Source of the DNA: Neofusicoccum parvum
Lineage: Eukaryota; Ascomycota; Dothideomycetes; Botryosphaeriales; Botryosphaeriaceae
Assembly: GCA_020912385.1 (NCBI GenBank)
Contig: CP087216.1
Span: 1,178,001 to 1,242,000 of the forward strand
Reading direction: 5' to 3'
DNA length: 64,000 nucleotides
The notes beneath the pieces were generated by a model. That model had not been told where the DNA came from. It did not search any database and saw only the letters and a program-made list of their open reading frames with translations. Positions 20,887 to 33,462 of this stretch are shown piece after piece. The number at the start of each line of letters is the position of its first letter. Position 1 is the stretch's first letter. A program made the position numbers and the translations under genes.

Positions 20887-21229
20887 TGTCCTGTGGCGCT
20901 TCGGTGTTGCTCGTTATCGATCGTTGAGTAGTAAAGCTGACGAAGAGGTGCAGAACGTCTTGTCGCTGATGAAGAGGTCCAGAACGGCAGGGAGCCATGA
21001 CTGTCAAGTACCCAGGTTGTTGCAGTTGCGGCTGGACTTCCCGTGGTTCACAAGTCCCTTTTCGACTGCCGCTACCACGAAACAAACACACGGCTTCTCG
21101 GTTTCGCCCAGGTAGCTGGTAAGCGAAACAAAAGCCCGTCGTGTATAGCGATTCAGCACCGTAATTAGTGCCTGCCCAAGGCACAACGCAACACACGCAT
21201 GAGCGGGCCCGGCGACCGACCCAATAAAC

Positions 21230-21610
21230 TTACATCCGACTCTGGCAACGATCTGTACCAGTGCTCTCCCGTATAGCCTCAAACAGTGCAACGGCCTCGA
21301 CTATTCTTTCGCGCTTCTGGCGGAATCCGAATGGCGCGAGCGCAGGTGTGTGCCCAGCGCAGCGGATCAGCCCCGTCCAACGGCGAGGTGGGGGCCAATC
21401 GGCGCTTTTCGCACCTGCGTGGGGCAGTGGTAAGTCCGTTCTTTTGCGCTCTCGAGTCGAGCTGTGCTGCTTGGACCGTGCCGGATACAGCCGGCTGCGA
21501 TAGGGAGCGTTGGCGGCGACGGTAGGGGGCGGTGCAGGTGCTGGTGTGTTCGCCAACTGCGCGAGCAAGGCTGACTGCTGCTGACTCCCGCTTTCCGTGT
21601 TTGTCGACAT
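21230..21610 (-). CDS. Doubtful hypothetical protein
   Basis: An ATG-initiated frame of 126 codons. The start (MSTNTESGSQQQSALLAQLANTP) looks like a genuine protein N-terminus, but the middle is Arg/Pro-rich and featureless. A possible intron from GTATCC (in the SRLYP codons) to CCACGCAG would switch to another frame ending CEKRRLAPTSP..; neither version resembles a family I know. It shares the upstream side with the P450 gene (+), 164 bp away. Treat it as a placeholder. Confidence 0.25.
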   Translation of the reverse strand: MSTNTESGSQQQSALLAQLANTPAPAPPPTVAANAPYRSRLYPARSKQHSSTRERKRTDLPLPHAGAKSADWPPPRRWTGLIRCAGHTPALAPFGFRQKRERIVEAVALFEAIRESTGTDRCQSRM

Positions 21611-21773
21611 GCACCGACAAGGCAGCCGGAGGAATCATACGATAGGGCCGCTTACTGTGTTACACAGCATATATCTCGCCCGGGGATGTCTATTGGAAAT
21701 GTCAGCGTCTTTCCCCTCCTCCACCTTCCCGCGGCGCCCGCAATAGCACCAGTAGCAGCAGGATCAACCAGCC

Positions 21774-23866
21774 ATGGACGCCCTTAAGGCGTCTTCGCAC
21801 CTTTCGGGCACCCCCCGCGAGCTCCTCCACGCACTGCCAGCCTGGCTCTCCTCGGCCCTCGCGGGCGTCGCCTTCCACGGGCTCGTCCAGTTCATCGAGA
21901 TCGACATCTTCCTTCCCCACATGCTCTTCGCCGCCATCCTCTTCGTGATTCCCGCCTTCGTCTACATTGACGTCGGGCTGTGCTCTGCCACTCCAAGCGA
22001 CTCGGCCGCACGCCTGGTGTGTTTCGCGCTCGGCCTCGCCGCATCCGTCCTCGTCTACCGCGCCTTTTTCCACCGCCTGCGCCGCTTCCCCGGCCCGTTC
22101 GCCGCTCGGCTGTCTAAGCTGCATGCCGTGTACCTGTCGACGAATTTCCAGTATAACCTGGAGCTGCAGAAGCAGCATGCGCAGTACGGTGACATCGTGC
22201 GGACAGGTAAACTCCCAACACTCACCCCCCCCCCCCCAGGATCCGAATTTTCGGGAACACTGTCCAGGTATTGACAGAGAGAACACAGGCCCCCGGGAAC
22301 TATCAATCACTCGTGCTTCCGCTATCCCGGCAATCATTAATTGCAAAAAATCTTATTTCTACCAGCACTCTGACTGGAGATCGGAACGCCTTGGCTTAGC
22401 GGAGACGAGAGATATCGATGACCACCAGCGGAGGAAAAGGGGCTGGGACAGGGCCTTAAGTCTTAAATGTAAGTTTAAGAAAAGGGAAGACTGTGAGGGA
22501 AATGAAGAAAGCAGTAACGGACGTCAAAAGAATAATGTGGCCGCATTAGACATCTAAATTAGGAGTCAAGAAATGAGGGCTAATACGTTCCCCCAGCAAT
22601 CGCCAAGTATGACGAAAATATCCAAGGTGCCGCCAAGGAGCTTGTAGACCTGCTGTTGGACTCCAAGGGCAAGCCTGTCGACATCACCGAGTACATGTCC
22701 TGGTTTGCGTACGATGTCATGGGGCTTGTCGGTTTCGGCCGCGACTTCGGACAGCTGAGAACTCGTGGCGGTGACTCCGCTGTGCAAGGACTGCGCGAAC
22801 AAATGAAGTTCCTCGCATTCATGAAGCACATTCCCTGGGTTATCAACGTCGCTCTCTACATCCCTGGTGCGTCCGGGATGGAAAAGTTTGTCGACTCGTG
22901 CCGGCAACTTGTGGTTGAGAAGAAGAAAGTATGCGTCCCCCCTGTTCTCATCTTCACATATGATCCCGCTTCCCCTTACTGAAGGTCTCGAGGGTACTTG
23001 GAGCTTATGAGAATGAAACATAGACCTGGAACCCCGACGACAAGTCTTCTACTACCAACGATATCCTCTCCTGGCTGCTGAAAGCCTTCCACGACAAAGC
23101 CCCTTACGCATCCCCATCCAAGTACGCCCTAGACGAAGACTCTCGCATCATCGTCATTGCCGGCTCGTAAGTAGCAGTCCTCAGCCTCTCTAAAATAAAG
23201 CAAGGCATCACCACTGACACGCCCTCCCCCAGCGACACCACCTCCGGCACCCTCGCCAACCTGCTGTACTACCTTGTCCGCCACCCCCAATACTACACTG
23301 CGCTCCAGGCCCACCTCGATGCCCTCTTCCCTACGAAGCACTTCTCTTACACCCGCCTCACCGACCAATCCGACCCGGCCGCGGACGCAGCCCTTACGCT
23401 CCTCGACGCCATCATCGCTGAAACGCTCCGCCTCAAACCTGCCATCCCGTCGGGCAACGGACGCACGACGCCGCCCCAAGGCCTGCGCATCGACGCCGAA
23501 ACCTGGCTGCCGGGCAACGTCGATGTGTACATGCCGCAGTGGGCGATCCAGCGCGACGAGCGCTACTTCGTGTCGCCCGACGACTTCGTGCCCGAGCGCT
23601 GGGTGCCCGGCAGCGGCAAGGAGGACTGGGTGCGCGAGAAGGCCGCGTGGTGGCCGTTCCAGAGCGGCATGTACGCCTGCCCCGGGCGGCAGCTGGCGTA
23701 CATGGAGATGCGCAGCGCCGTCGCGCACATCGCGCTGCGCTTCGACGTCGGCGTTCCCGAGGGCGCCGAGGAGGAGGTCAAGACCTTTGATGAGAGGACG
23801 CTGGATACGTTTTCGTTGGCGGCGCCGCCGTTGAGGCTGCGGTTTACGGAGAGGAAGGCGGTGTGA
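21774..23866 (+). CDS. Cytochrome P450 monooxygenase
   Basis: Exons 21774..22206, 22289..22468, 22597..22928, 23024..23166 and 23233..23866 give 573 residues. The N-terminus has three hydrophobic stretches and a Pro-rich hinge (RRFPGP), as in microsomal fungal P450s. I-helix AGSDTTSG, K-helix ETLR (ExxR), PERW, and the haem loop FQSGMYACPGRQ with the Cys ligand near residue 512 are all present. The first intron carries a run of 13 C before one of three possible acceptors; the chosen one gives TGPRELSITRASAIPAI, which matches the family. Exon 2 runs to WDRALSLK and exon 3 resumes at IAKYDENIQGAAKELV, leaving about eight residues fewer than I expect there. The substrate is unknown. It converges with an ABCC transporter gene. 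Confidence 0.88.
22225..22237 (+). repeat. Homopolymer of 13 C in P450 intron 1
   Basis: Thirteen C residues immediately before CAGG. It forms a long pyrimidine tract next to a possible alternative 3' splice site and is liable to length error in sequencing or replication. Confidence 0.85.
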
Positions 23867-24182
23867 TGGAAGAGCTGTTTGAAGGAATGGTCGGACTGTC
23901 CTTACGCTTGCAGCACGCTCATTAATCATAGTATCAACGCCCACAGAGAGCGAACTAATAGATCGAAGACTCTTTTTCGATATTACTATTTAAACGTATG
24001 TCCTTTGTACCTAGAAAACCAACGCCTCGACCTGTCCAATCTATTTACAGGAATTGCGCGAAAGAGACCAACTCCGCACTTCCATGCATTCGTCGTCATG
24101 CATCGCTCTCGTGAAATGGCTCGGTTATTTTTCTTTTCTGCACTTCTTCGCTCTCCCTCGCCAGGCAGAAGCCACACGCTTA
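23867..24182. other. Convergent 3' region, P450 / ABCC transporter
   Basis: 316 bp of AT-rich 3' flank. No gene is seen. Confidence 0.5.
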
Positions 24183-27100
24183 TCACTCCTTGATGACGCC
24201 GCTCTCCAGCGCCGCCGAAACGATATCCTCCCTCCTGATCCCGCTCCTCTCGCACATGCCCCTGAAGATACCGCCCTCCTTCTCCCACAGCCGCAGCGGG
24301 CTATCCAGCTCGGCGATCTTGCCCGCGTCCATGACGCAGATGCGGTCGTAGCCGACAATCGTCTTCAGACGATGCGCGATGCACAGCAGCGTCTTGCCCC
24401 TGAACCCCTCGACGATGGTGCGCTGGATCTTCTGGTCCGTCTCCATGTCGACGCTGGACGTGGCCTCGTCGCAGACGATGATCTGGGCGCCGCGGACGAG
24501 CGCGCGCGCGAGGGCCATGAGCTGGCGCTGGCCGAGCGAGAAGTTGAGGCCCTCCTCGTCGACGGCCGAGTCCAGGTGGATGCGCTGCGTGCGGTCGTCG
24601 ATGCGCGCGTCGGCGCCGACCAGGTCGGCCTGGCGCAGGGCGCCCCACAGCTCGAGGTCGGTGTGCTCGCCGAAGGGGTCGAGGTTGGAGCGGATGGTGC
24701 CGCGGAAGAGCGTCGGGTCCTGCGGGATGATGGCCAAGCGCGAGCGCAGGTCCTTGAGGCCGATGGTGCTGATGTTGACGCCGTCGATGGTGATGCTGCC
24801 GCCGCTGATCTCGACGAGCCGGAAGAGCGTGCTCATGATGGACGACTTGCCCGCACCGGTGCGGCCCACCACGCCGATGCGCTCGCCTGCTAGGACGTGC
24901 ATATTTAGGCCTTGTAGTACGAGCGGCAGCCCGTCGCGGTACCGCATTTGCACGTTGTCGAAGACGATCTCGCCGCGTTCTGGCCAGGTTGGCGCCACGG
25001 GTCCCAGATGCAGCGGCGGCTCCTGCTCTAACTGTGTTCCATAGTGATAGATACGCTCCGTCGAATTCATGTTGTTCTCCACTTCGGCCAGCTGCCGCAC
25101 AGTGAACTGGATCATCTGCACGATGGACAGGATGTATGATAGGACGAGACCGGCGATGCTGGGGCTCACGTCGAAGCGCTGCGTGACGACCAGGATGCCT
25201 GTAACGAACACAAGTGTGTTTCCGATAGCGTCCAGGCGCGTGCTAAGCCAGCGCTGGTTGGAAAAAGTCAGGTAGTACGCGGAGTCCATGTCGTCAACCG
25301 CCTCCCTTATTGACTTGGAGAATCTCGACTGCAGTCCGTAAGCTCTCACTGTTGCTACGCCTGAGACTGCCTCGGTGAAGCGCGAGAAGACCGTGCTGCG
25401 TAAGACCGCTTCGTGGCGCTTGATCTCACGGGCAGATGCGCGGTAGTAGCTGGCGGAGAAGACGAAGAGCAGGAACAGCGGTCCGAGAGCGATGGCGAAG
25501 TAATGGAAGTAGGCGATGATGAGAGTGAAGACGGACAAGATCATGGCCATGGTGAGGAGGAACATCCGCATCGAGTCTGTCAGTGCATTGTCCATGGTAT
25601 CGATATCTTTCGAGAAGCGGTTCGTGATCCGGCCTAGAGGAGTGGTGTCGAAGAACGACATTGGTGCTCTGAGGACACGGGTGATGGCCTGATGCAGCAT
25701 AACCTTGGATCCCTTGGTACCGAATACTGACAGAGCAACAGAGAAGACGAACATCAGCAGCGCCTGCGAAAAACCGAGTGCAGCATAAACGCCAATCTGG
25801 AAGATGTTAGCAATATTGTCCATCCAACAGACGGTGAAACACTCACGTATACACCTTCCGAGTAGCCAAATTTGTTCGATGTCCACCACGAAAGCCATAA
25901 GCTCGTTACGATGTTGGCACCTTGAGAAAGTACCAACAGACCGATGACCAGTGGAGCAATAAGAATAGATCCAGACGCCCTGATGTATGCCGAATAAACA
26001 CCCCACGACACGCTCTTTACCGCCCTTTCTTCAGCTTGCATCAGCCCCGGTCCGGGCTTCTTGGGGGTCTTCTTCTTGACCTCTTTCTTTTCTTCCTCAA
26101 TCTCGTCCTCGTCGTCAGCTTCTTCATCTTTCTTCTCCTTTTCTTCCACAGCAGTGGAGGCCATCAACTTGATAAAGTCCTCGTTATTCGCCATCAGATT
26201 GTCAAACGTATCGACTGCAGAAATGCGGCCCTCGTGCATCAGCATGATGCGGTCGCAACGGTGGAGGACGTGCAACTGATGAGTGGCGAGGATCCTGCAC
26301 TTGTTTTCCAAAAGGCCGCAGATTGCGTTGTCCATAATGTGACGGCCGACGTGCGCATCAACAGCCGAGAGGGGATCGTCCATAAGGATGATGTCCGCGT
26401 CAAAATAGATTGCACGCGCAATGTTCAGTCGCTGCTTCTGGCCACCGGACACCGTGATACCGCGTTCACCGATCTCAGTCATATCGCCATTGGGCAACAT
26501 GTCGAAATCTGCCCGCAAGGCACACGCATCCACAACCCGGTCGTACCAATCTTGCCTAAACTCCTTTCCGAAGACGATGTTGTCCCTGACCGTTGCATTT
26601 TGGATCCATGCGTACTGGGGACAGAACGCGCGGGTAGAGCCAAGCATCAGTTCCCCGGCAGTGCGGCGCATGTCTCCGGCGAGCGCACCAAGCAGCGAAC
26701 TCTTTCCCGAACCAACAGTGCCAATGACTGCCACTAGTTCGTTGCGGCCAGCTGTAAAATTCAAGTCCTGAAGCTTGAAAGGTTCCTTCTCCGCAGGCGT
26801 ACTGGCTCCGCTGGGGTCTTGAGTGATCTCGCCGCTCTTCCGGCCCTCTTTTGCGGCCTTTTTCTCTGCCTCCTTTGCTACTTTCTTCTCCTGCTTGAGC
26901 TGTTTCTGACTCTTGGGGCCCTTTCCAGGAATGTGGTCCGGATCTTGAGTAGGCGAGCGTTCCCAGGTAAAATCGGCCTTCTGAACGACAACAGCCTCTT
27001 TCATATCCTTCTTCCACTGAATGCCCTCATCAGCCTCTTCTGCAAGGAGGAATTCCTGGATTCGCTTGATGGAGGAGTATGCATCAATGGCTTGGCCCAA

Positions 27101-28748
27101 AACCAACGGCAGCAAATTGAGAGGGAGGCGGAGAGAGTTGAACAGCGCGAGAGAAGAGAAAATCGGGGCCGGGTCGAGGATGTGGTTCGATAGCGAGTAG
27201 GTGATGAACGACAGCATGGATGCAAAGACAGGCATCGACATTCCGACAGCGTTGATGCCATTTCGGATTGCCAGGACCTTTTGGATCATGCGGATCTCCT
27301 TGTTCCTAATAGTATCGATACGCTCGAGGAACGACGTTTCCCAGCCAAAGTACTTGACGAAGCGCACAGACGATAGGATCTCCTGCGTCAGGCTGACTCT
27401 CTGATCCGTAACCTTGTTGATGTGAACCCTCCTCTTGAACAAGCTTTTGATCGCCTTTCCAAGCAGCGGGAACGTGATAACCAGGAGCCCAAAGCCAGCG
27501 AGCGCGCTGTACGTCAGGTTGTACACAAGAAGGGCCAGGGTGATCAGGATGGAGATCGGAGCAGTCCAGATCATGTGGAAAAAAGCAGAGGCCTGGTCGA
27601 TGCGGTACGTGTCGACAGACATCAAGTTGATGATCCTGCCGTTGCCCCATCCCTGCCCGTCTCCAGCAACACCCTTGGTGGGATTCGGATCGTCCTTGGC
27701 AACTTTCTTTTTATTGCGGCTGAGCATCTTTTTGTACCACTTCTTCTCCGCCTCTGTTCCGGGCTTGATGTGCGCGGGCGGGGCTGCGTTCAACGCCCTT
27801 CCGCCCGCCTTTGCTCTGCCCGAGAGGCGCAACGACTTGTCGAAAATGACGGATATCAGGGCAGCCCGAGCCTCGCCGCCGACCATCATTCCCCGGTAGA
27901 GGAAGTGATTGGTGCATAAGCTTTGGAGAATCTGCAGGGCCGTGATCCCGAACACGAGGCCAAGGCCACGGCCAATCGAGGGCGCCGGGTCACCTCGCCT
28001 CTGCGCGACATAGGCTTCGGTTGCGAACTTGATCAGATAGCGGAGGGTGAAGGGCGAGATGACCTGGACAATGCTGGAGATCAACTGGCAGAAGCCGCCG
28101 AGCCAGAACTCGAAGCGGAAGGTCTCGTACAGGGCGCCGGCCAGCGGGCGCGGGTCGCCTCGAGATGTCCTGCGATCGAATGACTCAACAAGCTTCGCCG
28201 ACAGAACGTCAGCACTGCGATTAGGGTTCACGAGCCAGATGTCGTTCAGCTCGAGCGTCCTCTGGTAACCGACCTGCAGTCCGAATCGATCAGTACACGG
28301 CCGACGTGACGCGCAGTCACGCAATTGGTGTTGAGGGGCGGGTTCGGCGGCTTACCGACATAAGCGGGGCCATCCATTGGAAGGTGAGCAGACTGAAGAA
28401 GCCCGCACCGTGCTCTCGCGAGACGTCACGCTGGGTGGGCACAGGGGGTTTGTTGCTCTTCTTCAGCGGGTTGGCCCTGTCGAGCCAGCTGTCGTGCTGG
28501 TCCTGGGTGGACTGGCTCTTGGTCTCGAGGCCGCCATCGCTGCTGGAGACGTCGGAGCTGTAGCTGGCCCTCTTCACGACGCCGGGCTGATGCTTCGTGT
28601 CAGAGGCGTGCTTCTCGCCGGCGTCCTGGAGCTCCTGCGCCGTGCCCACGGTGTGCAGCGGCGCGGAGGCGGCATGAGGGCCGGAGTTAAGGGAGGCAGC
28701 AGCGGGGTGGTTGGCTTGCCCGTCCTCGGGCTCGCCAGCAGCAGCCAT
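24183..28748 (-). CDS. Full-length ABC transporter, subfamily C (Yor1/MRP type)
   Basis: Exons on the minus strand 28356..28748, 25847..28273 and 24183..25796 give 1477 residues. Layout is TMD1-NBD1-TMD2-NBD2 without the extra N-terminal TMD0, the pattern of yeast Yor1-type oligomycin/drug exporters at the plasma membrane. NBD1 has Walker A GTVGSGKSS near residue 653, signature VSGGQKQR near 739 and ILMDDPLSAVDAHVG. NBD2 has GRTGAGKSS near 1249, signature FSLGQRQL near 1357 and IIVCDEATSSVD. Between NBD1 and TMD2 lies a charged linker (EKEKKDEEADDEDEIEEEKKEVKKK) that probably serves as the regulatory region. The Glu after Walker B is Asp in NBD1 (DDPLS), the usual degenerate first site in ABCC proteins, and Glu in NBD2. 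Introns are 82 and 50 nt. Confidence 0.95.
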
Positions 28749-30232
28749 TCCTCAGGCGGGGTCAGCGAAGTCGAAGAGTGGGAGAGCACAGGGGAAACGG
28801 AGCAGCCCTCTGCGCCATGGCCGTGGCCCAGGGCCAGGTGGGCTCCGGCCGGCATTAATGTGTGGAGAGGCGGACTCGAGCGCATGGAGCTACGCCTAAC
28901 GCCGGCCGGGTATTTTGTTTGCGCGCATCCATGACGCCGGCCTGAAAGAATTGCGGACTGGCCAGCGCGAGACCATTGGTCGGCGTGCGCCAAACGCTCC
29001 TGGCACGCGGGAGATCGCAGCCGACGGTTGGGGCGCGCAGAGGCGGCATGCGAGTCCTGACCTCAAGACCTGCGTCGGCTTTTCCACTCACCGACCTGGA
29101 CGACGCTTATCAATCCGCTCCCGAGACGCGCCCACTCGCCCTCGCGCCCGCTCGCCCACCTTCCCGGCCAGGAGAAGGATCGCGCGCGGGCCTAGCGTGC
29201 GTCTTTGTGCTCCTCCCCGCCCGCAGTCCCGCTGGGTGGCGGAGAGCCCGCCATGCAGGTGCTCGGGAAAAACAAAGCAGAAGCCAGCGCCGCATGCGTA
29301 GCTGTTCGCCCGCCAAAAGCGTTCGGCGGCTTGCGCCAGGGCGGAAGTGGCCCGCGCGCCTCTGCGGCTGACAACACGAACGTCCAGGGCTGCAGCATTG
29401 TTCTTGCTCTCGATCCTCGTCGTCGGCGGCGCGCCTGAGTCGCGGCAGCAGGGCCGTTCTGCGTTGCACCTTACCGCTTGTTCTCTGGTGTGGGAATAGG
29501 CAGCCGTCAAAACGTGGCCATCTGACAGTGACGGCTCCATCCTGCCGTGCCACTGACCGGTTGATGCAGGCGGCCGATGGCGGGTGCGCAGTCTAGACTG
29601 GAGCCCAACCACGGTTGGCTGCAACCTCGGCAGTCACCTATTTTTGAGCAATTGGGACAACTTGGAAATTCGCTTGGCACGCCTCGTATACCCTGAACTC
29701 CGGCCTTTAGTGATTGCTTGTCCCTCCGCAGCTCTCCGCAGGGCAGCCTTCTAGACCTGATCCACTCCGGACCCCGTGAGTTTAACGCAGCCGCAATGCA
29801 CGCCAAGCCGAACCGTTTCCCTGGCTTTCGTATTACAGTAGCTTCAGCACAAGATAGCCTCACAAGTCCCTATCGCTATACGAGCATCTGGGATCCGGAG
29901 CCTCCGCTGGACCCAGGAAAAGGGAATGACACAGGACCACAACTCGCGACGTTAGAGAACTAGCTCTCGACGATGACCGGGCAGACCAGGCAAACTCGCC
30001 TTGGTGTCTCGATTAAACGCGCACATAGCGAATCTAGAGCCGTGGAGTAGCGTCCGCGCAAATAGTGACATTCTAAGCATGCTGTTTGCTGTGCTAAGTA
30101 TTCTGTCCTTCTTGGTGAGCCAACCATCTAGTGTGTAAGCTCCAACCAACCGCGCCTATGCATGTGGTATGCAGGGTATCAGAAACATGAAATCATCCAG
30201 ACCAAGGAAAAGGAACAACCCGTCCTTCCCGT
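28749..30232. other. Intergenic region upstream of the ABCC transporter
   Basis: About 1.5 kb between the ABCC start and the ornithine aminotransferase 3' end. The first 900 bp are GC-rich and open in several frames on both strands, but none starts well or shows a domain. It is probably promoter plus 3' flank. Confidence 0.5.
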
Positions 30233-31779
30233 CTAGTTGTCCACGCCAATGTGCACGTTCTTCTCGCCCGGAGGAATCACGCTCTTCTCCTTCTCACCCT
30301 TCAGCGTTGGCAGCTCCTTGATAGCCTCGTGAATGATGTCCAGAGCCTGCTGGATCTGCTCTTCGCTAATCACAAGCGGCGGAGCGAGACGGATGATGTT
30401 CTGGTGAGTCGGCTTGGCCTGCGCGTTGTTAGAAGGTTTACGGACGGGTTTCACCGCAATGCACTTACCAGCAGACCCTTCTCCTTGAACAGCATGCACA
30501 GATCCCATGCACTGTGGCCGTTGGTCTTGCTCTCATCAATGATGATTGCGTTGAGCAGACCCTTGCCACGGACGGTGCTGATCATCGGGCTGTTCAGGTT
30601 CCTCAGACCGTCACGGAAGATGTTGCCCAGCTTCTCAGCACGCTCCACCATGTTCTCCTCCTGGATGATCTCCAGTGCCCTAATCGCCACAGCAGAACCC
30701 AACGGGTTACCGCCGTAGGTCGAGCCGTGGGTGCCCGGCTCGATGGTGAGCATGACCTCCTTGGAGCCCAACACGCACGAGACGGGGTACATGCCGCCCG
30801 AAATAGCCTTGCCGAGTAGGACAAGGTCGGGCTTGATGCCACTCCACTCGTGGCACAGCATGCGGCCAGTACGAGCGATACCAGTCTGGATTTCGTCGCA
30901 GATCAACAGCACATTGTGCTTCTCGCACAGCGCCTTAACCTCGCGGAGATAGCTGTCGTCCGGCACAACAATGCCAGCCTCGCCCTGAATCGGCTCGACC
31001 AGGAAGGCGGCCGTGTTCTTGCCGTGAGCCTCCAGCACCTTGCGAACGTCGTCGACATTGTTGTAGCGGATGGGAGCCTTGCTGACGGGGTCCCAGCTGC
31101 CAATTCCAGGCAGGTAGGGGCCGTAGTTCTCGCGCGACTCCGGATCCGTAGACATGGTGATAGCTGCGAACTGCGGTACTGAGTTAGCCCCTTCTTTCGC
31201 GCTATGAACCAGCTGACAAACTTACAGTGCGGCCGTGGAAGTTCTCTTGCACGCTGAAGACCAGCGCCTGGTCCTCTGGAATGCCCTTGACCTTGTATCC
31301 CCACTTGCGCGCAATCTTGACAGCCGTCTCGACCGCCTCGGCACCGGTGTTCATGGGCAGGACCATGTCGAAGCCCAGAGTCTTGGTGATGTACTCGGCG
31401 AAGCGCGGGAACACGTCATTGTAGAAGGCACGGCTGCTCAGGGTGAGCCGCGACGCCTGCTCGATGAGTGCCTTGACGAGTTCCGGGTGGCAGTGGCCTT
31501 GGTTCACCGCGCTGTATGCGGAGAGGAAGTCGAGATAGTGCCTGCGTCTGGTCAGCAAGAGCAGTGCCGAGCGCTGGCAAGGGGGTGCACTCACTTGCCC
31601 TCCGGGTCCCATACTGAAACGCCGGACGCTTTGGAGAAAACGACAGGCAGCGGGTGGTAGTTGTGAGCAGCATGCTCGTGCTCAGCGTGGATTGCTGCGT
31701 CGGAGGAGGCAGCGTGGGCGCTGAACGGCTTCGCGGCGCCGTTGGCGACAGAGCCATTGCTGACTGCAGAGGGGGCCAT
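30233..31779 (-). CDS. Ornithine aminotransferase
   Basis: Exons on the minus strand 31595..31779, 31226..31541, 30469..31170 and 30233..30418 give 462 residues (introns 53, 55 and 50 nt). This is a class III PLP aminotransferase that converts ornithine plus 2-oxoglutarate to glutamate-semialdehyde and glutamate, in arginine breakdown and proline synthesis (yeast Car2). Landmarks: [70 protein letters not shown] (the Asp contacts PLP), and the Schiff-base Lys in [12 protein letters not shown] near residue 287. [12 protein letters not shown] closes the site. A Ser/Ala/His-rich N-terminus of about 40 residues precedes the domain; it has few basic residues, so cytosolic location, as in yeast, is more likely than mitochondrial. 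Confidence 0.95.
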
Positions 31780-33462
31780 GGTGTCAGGCGGGGGCTGGTG
31801 TTGTGGCGTGGAAAAGTTCAGAAAATCGCGGGGTACGGAGATATGATGTAGTAGGGTCGCGGGGAGGCGCTGATATGCGATGGTGGAACGTGGGAATCTG
31901 AGGAAAAGCGCTGGGCGAGCCCCCTTTTAAGCGGCGGACTCGAGGGCCCTGTGGAAAAACCAGAAACTGGCACATGCCGTGGCTACCCGGGGCGCCCGTC
32001 TATAACTGCGCATAGGGGAAACACACGGTGTTGAGCTTGCTCCAGCTCGAGTCCTAAGGCTCACGCTCGCGTCGTCCTGCGCTTAGCGGCTACAATTACG
32101 TGCACGTATCAGCAGGACCGCCCAGGGGCCCCGAAACTGCTGAAGTGGCCCGCTTTGCGCCCGCCGTCATTGGCCGCCCGCACGCCCGCCTTCGGCCTTC
32201 TCCCCCTCGGCTTGCCTCCATCCAGCCGTAGCGCGGAGACCCCTGCTCGGATCGCCAGTGAGCCTCCAGAGGCTGAAAGCAGCCGCTCCGCCAGCCCAGC
32301 CGACGAGGACAGATGCGTCTGCTGTGCCGTCTGGGGACCCCGCCTGCGATTGGCTCGCCTGCGCGGGTGCCGTGCCCGTGTGGCTGTTGATAGCAGCCTG
32401 CTCCGCTCCGACCTCGGGCGGCGCTGCCACTGCGAGCGTGGAGGCGGGCAGACGAACCCTGCGCCCGCCCACGCGAAGCTTCACTGCCGGACAGAAGGCC
32501 TCGCATGCACCTACCAAAACGCGCTGCACGCAGTGCTGGCCATGCCGTCATCTGGGCGCACGTCGTTTGACCTTGCGCAGAGAGACTGGCAGCCAGGCCA
32601 CAAGCAGCAGCTGTGTTCCGCCCCTGGTGCGTGCCGCAGGCTGGCGGACGACTCGACGCCGATCGCGATACACGTATCCGTAGACCCTTTGAACCCGCAA
32701 GATAAGATGCCACGGCTGCTTATCGCGAGTACACATGCGCATCGCTAAGCGAATCTGGATGCGCAGTCTCAGCCTTTCATCTCAACACCAGCGCTTCTGT
32801 CCCGACCCACCGAGTCTTCGCCCGACCGACGCAGAGAGCACCGCACAACATGCACCAGTCTCACGTGCCGCACACGTGGACGCTCTCGTGGCACCCTGAT
32901 GACGGCCCCGTCAGCTCTGTGCGGAGTCACACCGACTCCAAGCTGCGTCCATCAGATGCAAGCTACGGCGACAAAAGGATGGCAAAGCAGCTCTTCTCTC
33001 TCTGTACCCGCGAGGAACGGCACGATGACGACATTGTCTCGGCACGTTGGAGTGTTCGTACACCGCCCGCTCATCCCACAGCTGCTCGGCTCTCCGGATT
33101 CTGCCTTCTGAACTCTAAAAATACGCCTTGTAGGAAGCGCTGCGCCCCGCGTTCGGGACGTTTCAGCTGCAGATCCTCCGAAAAGCGTGTGTTGGTCTCA
33201 GTTGCTGCTGCCAATCACACAACCCCACTAGCTTCTGCCTAGAGTGGAAGTGGGACGGGGTGGAGGTGATCAGGCGTCATCGTAAGTTCCAACACGTATA
33301 AGAGAGCTGTTCTGTACTCTCGCTCTCGCCGGCCGCTGGTGTTCCTGGCGCCGAGTGTCTAGTTCCCAGAACAGAAGGTGGGGGGCGTCAACCAACAGCT
33401 TGTTTATCTTCCAACTTCCACGTATCGTTTGTTGCCGGTGATCACCAACTGCAACAATCATC
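31780..33462. other. Divergent intergenic region (ornithine aminotransferase / BCS1-like)
   Basis: About 1.7 kb and GC-rich. Many frames on both strands are open, but with Arg/Pro/Ala-rich nonsense composition. Presumably it holds both promoters; nothing else is recognised. Confidence 0.5.

Noticed and set aside
22209..22557. P450 considered as a pseudogene because of the poly-C tract and a short reading frame in this region
   Set aside because: GT-AG splicing restores TGPRELSI..WDRALSLK and all catalytic motifs downstream are intact.
24054..24893. 279-codon frame antisense to the ABCC second nucleotide-binding domain
   Set aside because: Mirror of a strongly conserved coding region; Asp/Ala/Leu-rich shadow with no independent support.
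29088..29624. Overlapping open frames on both strands upstream of the ABCC gene
   Set aside because: High GC removes stop codons; composition is Arg/Ala/Pro noise and no splice-linked partner exons fit.
32155..32748. Long + strand frames between ornithine aminotransferase and the BCS1-like gene
   Set aside because: Several frames are open at once, no domain and no conserved start; treated as promoter DNA.
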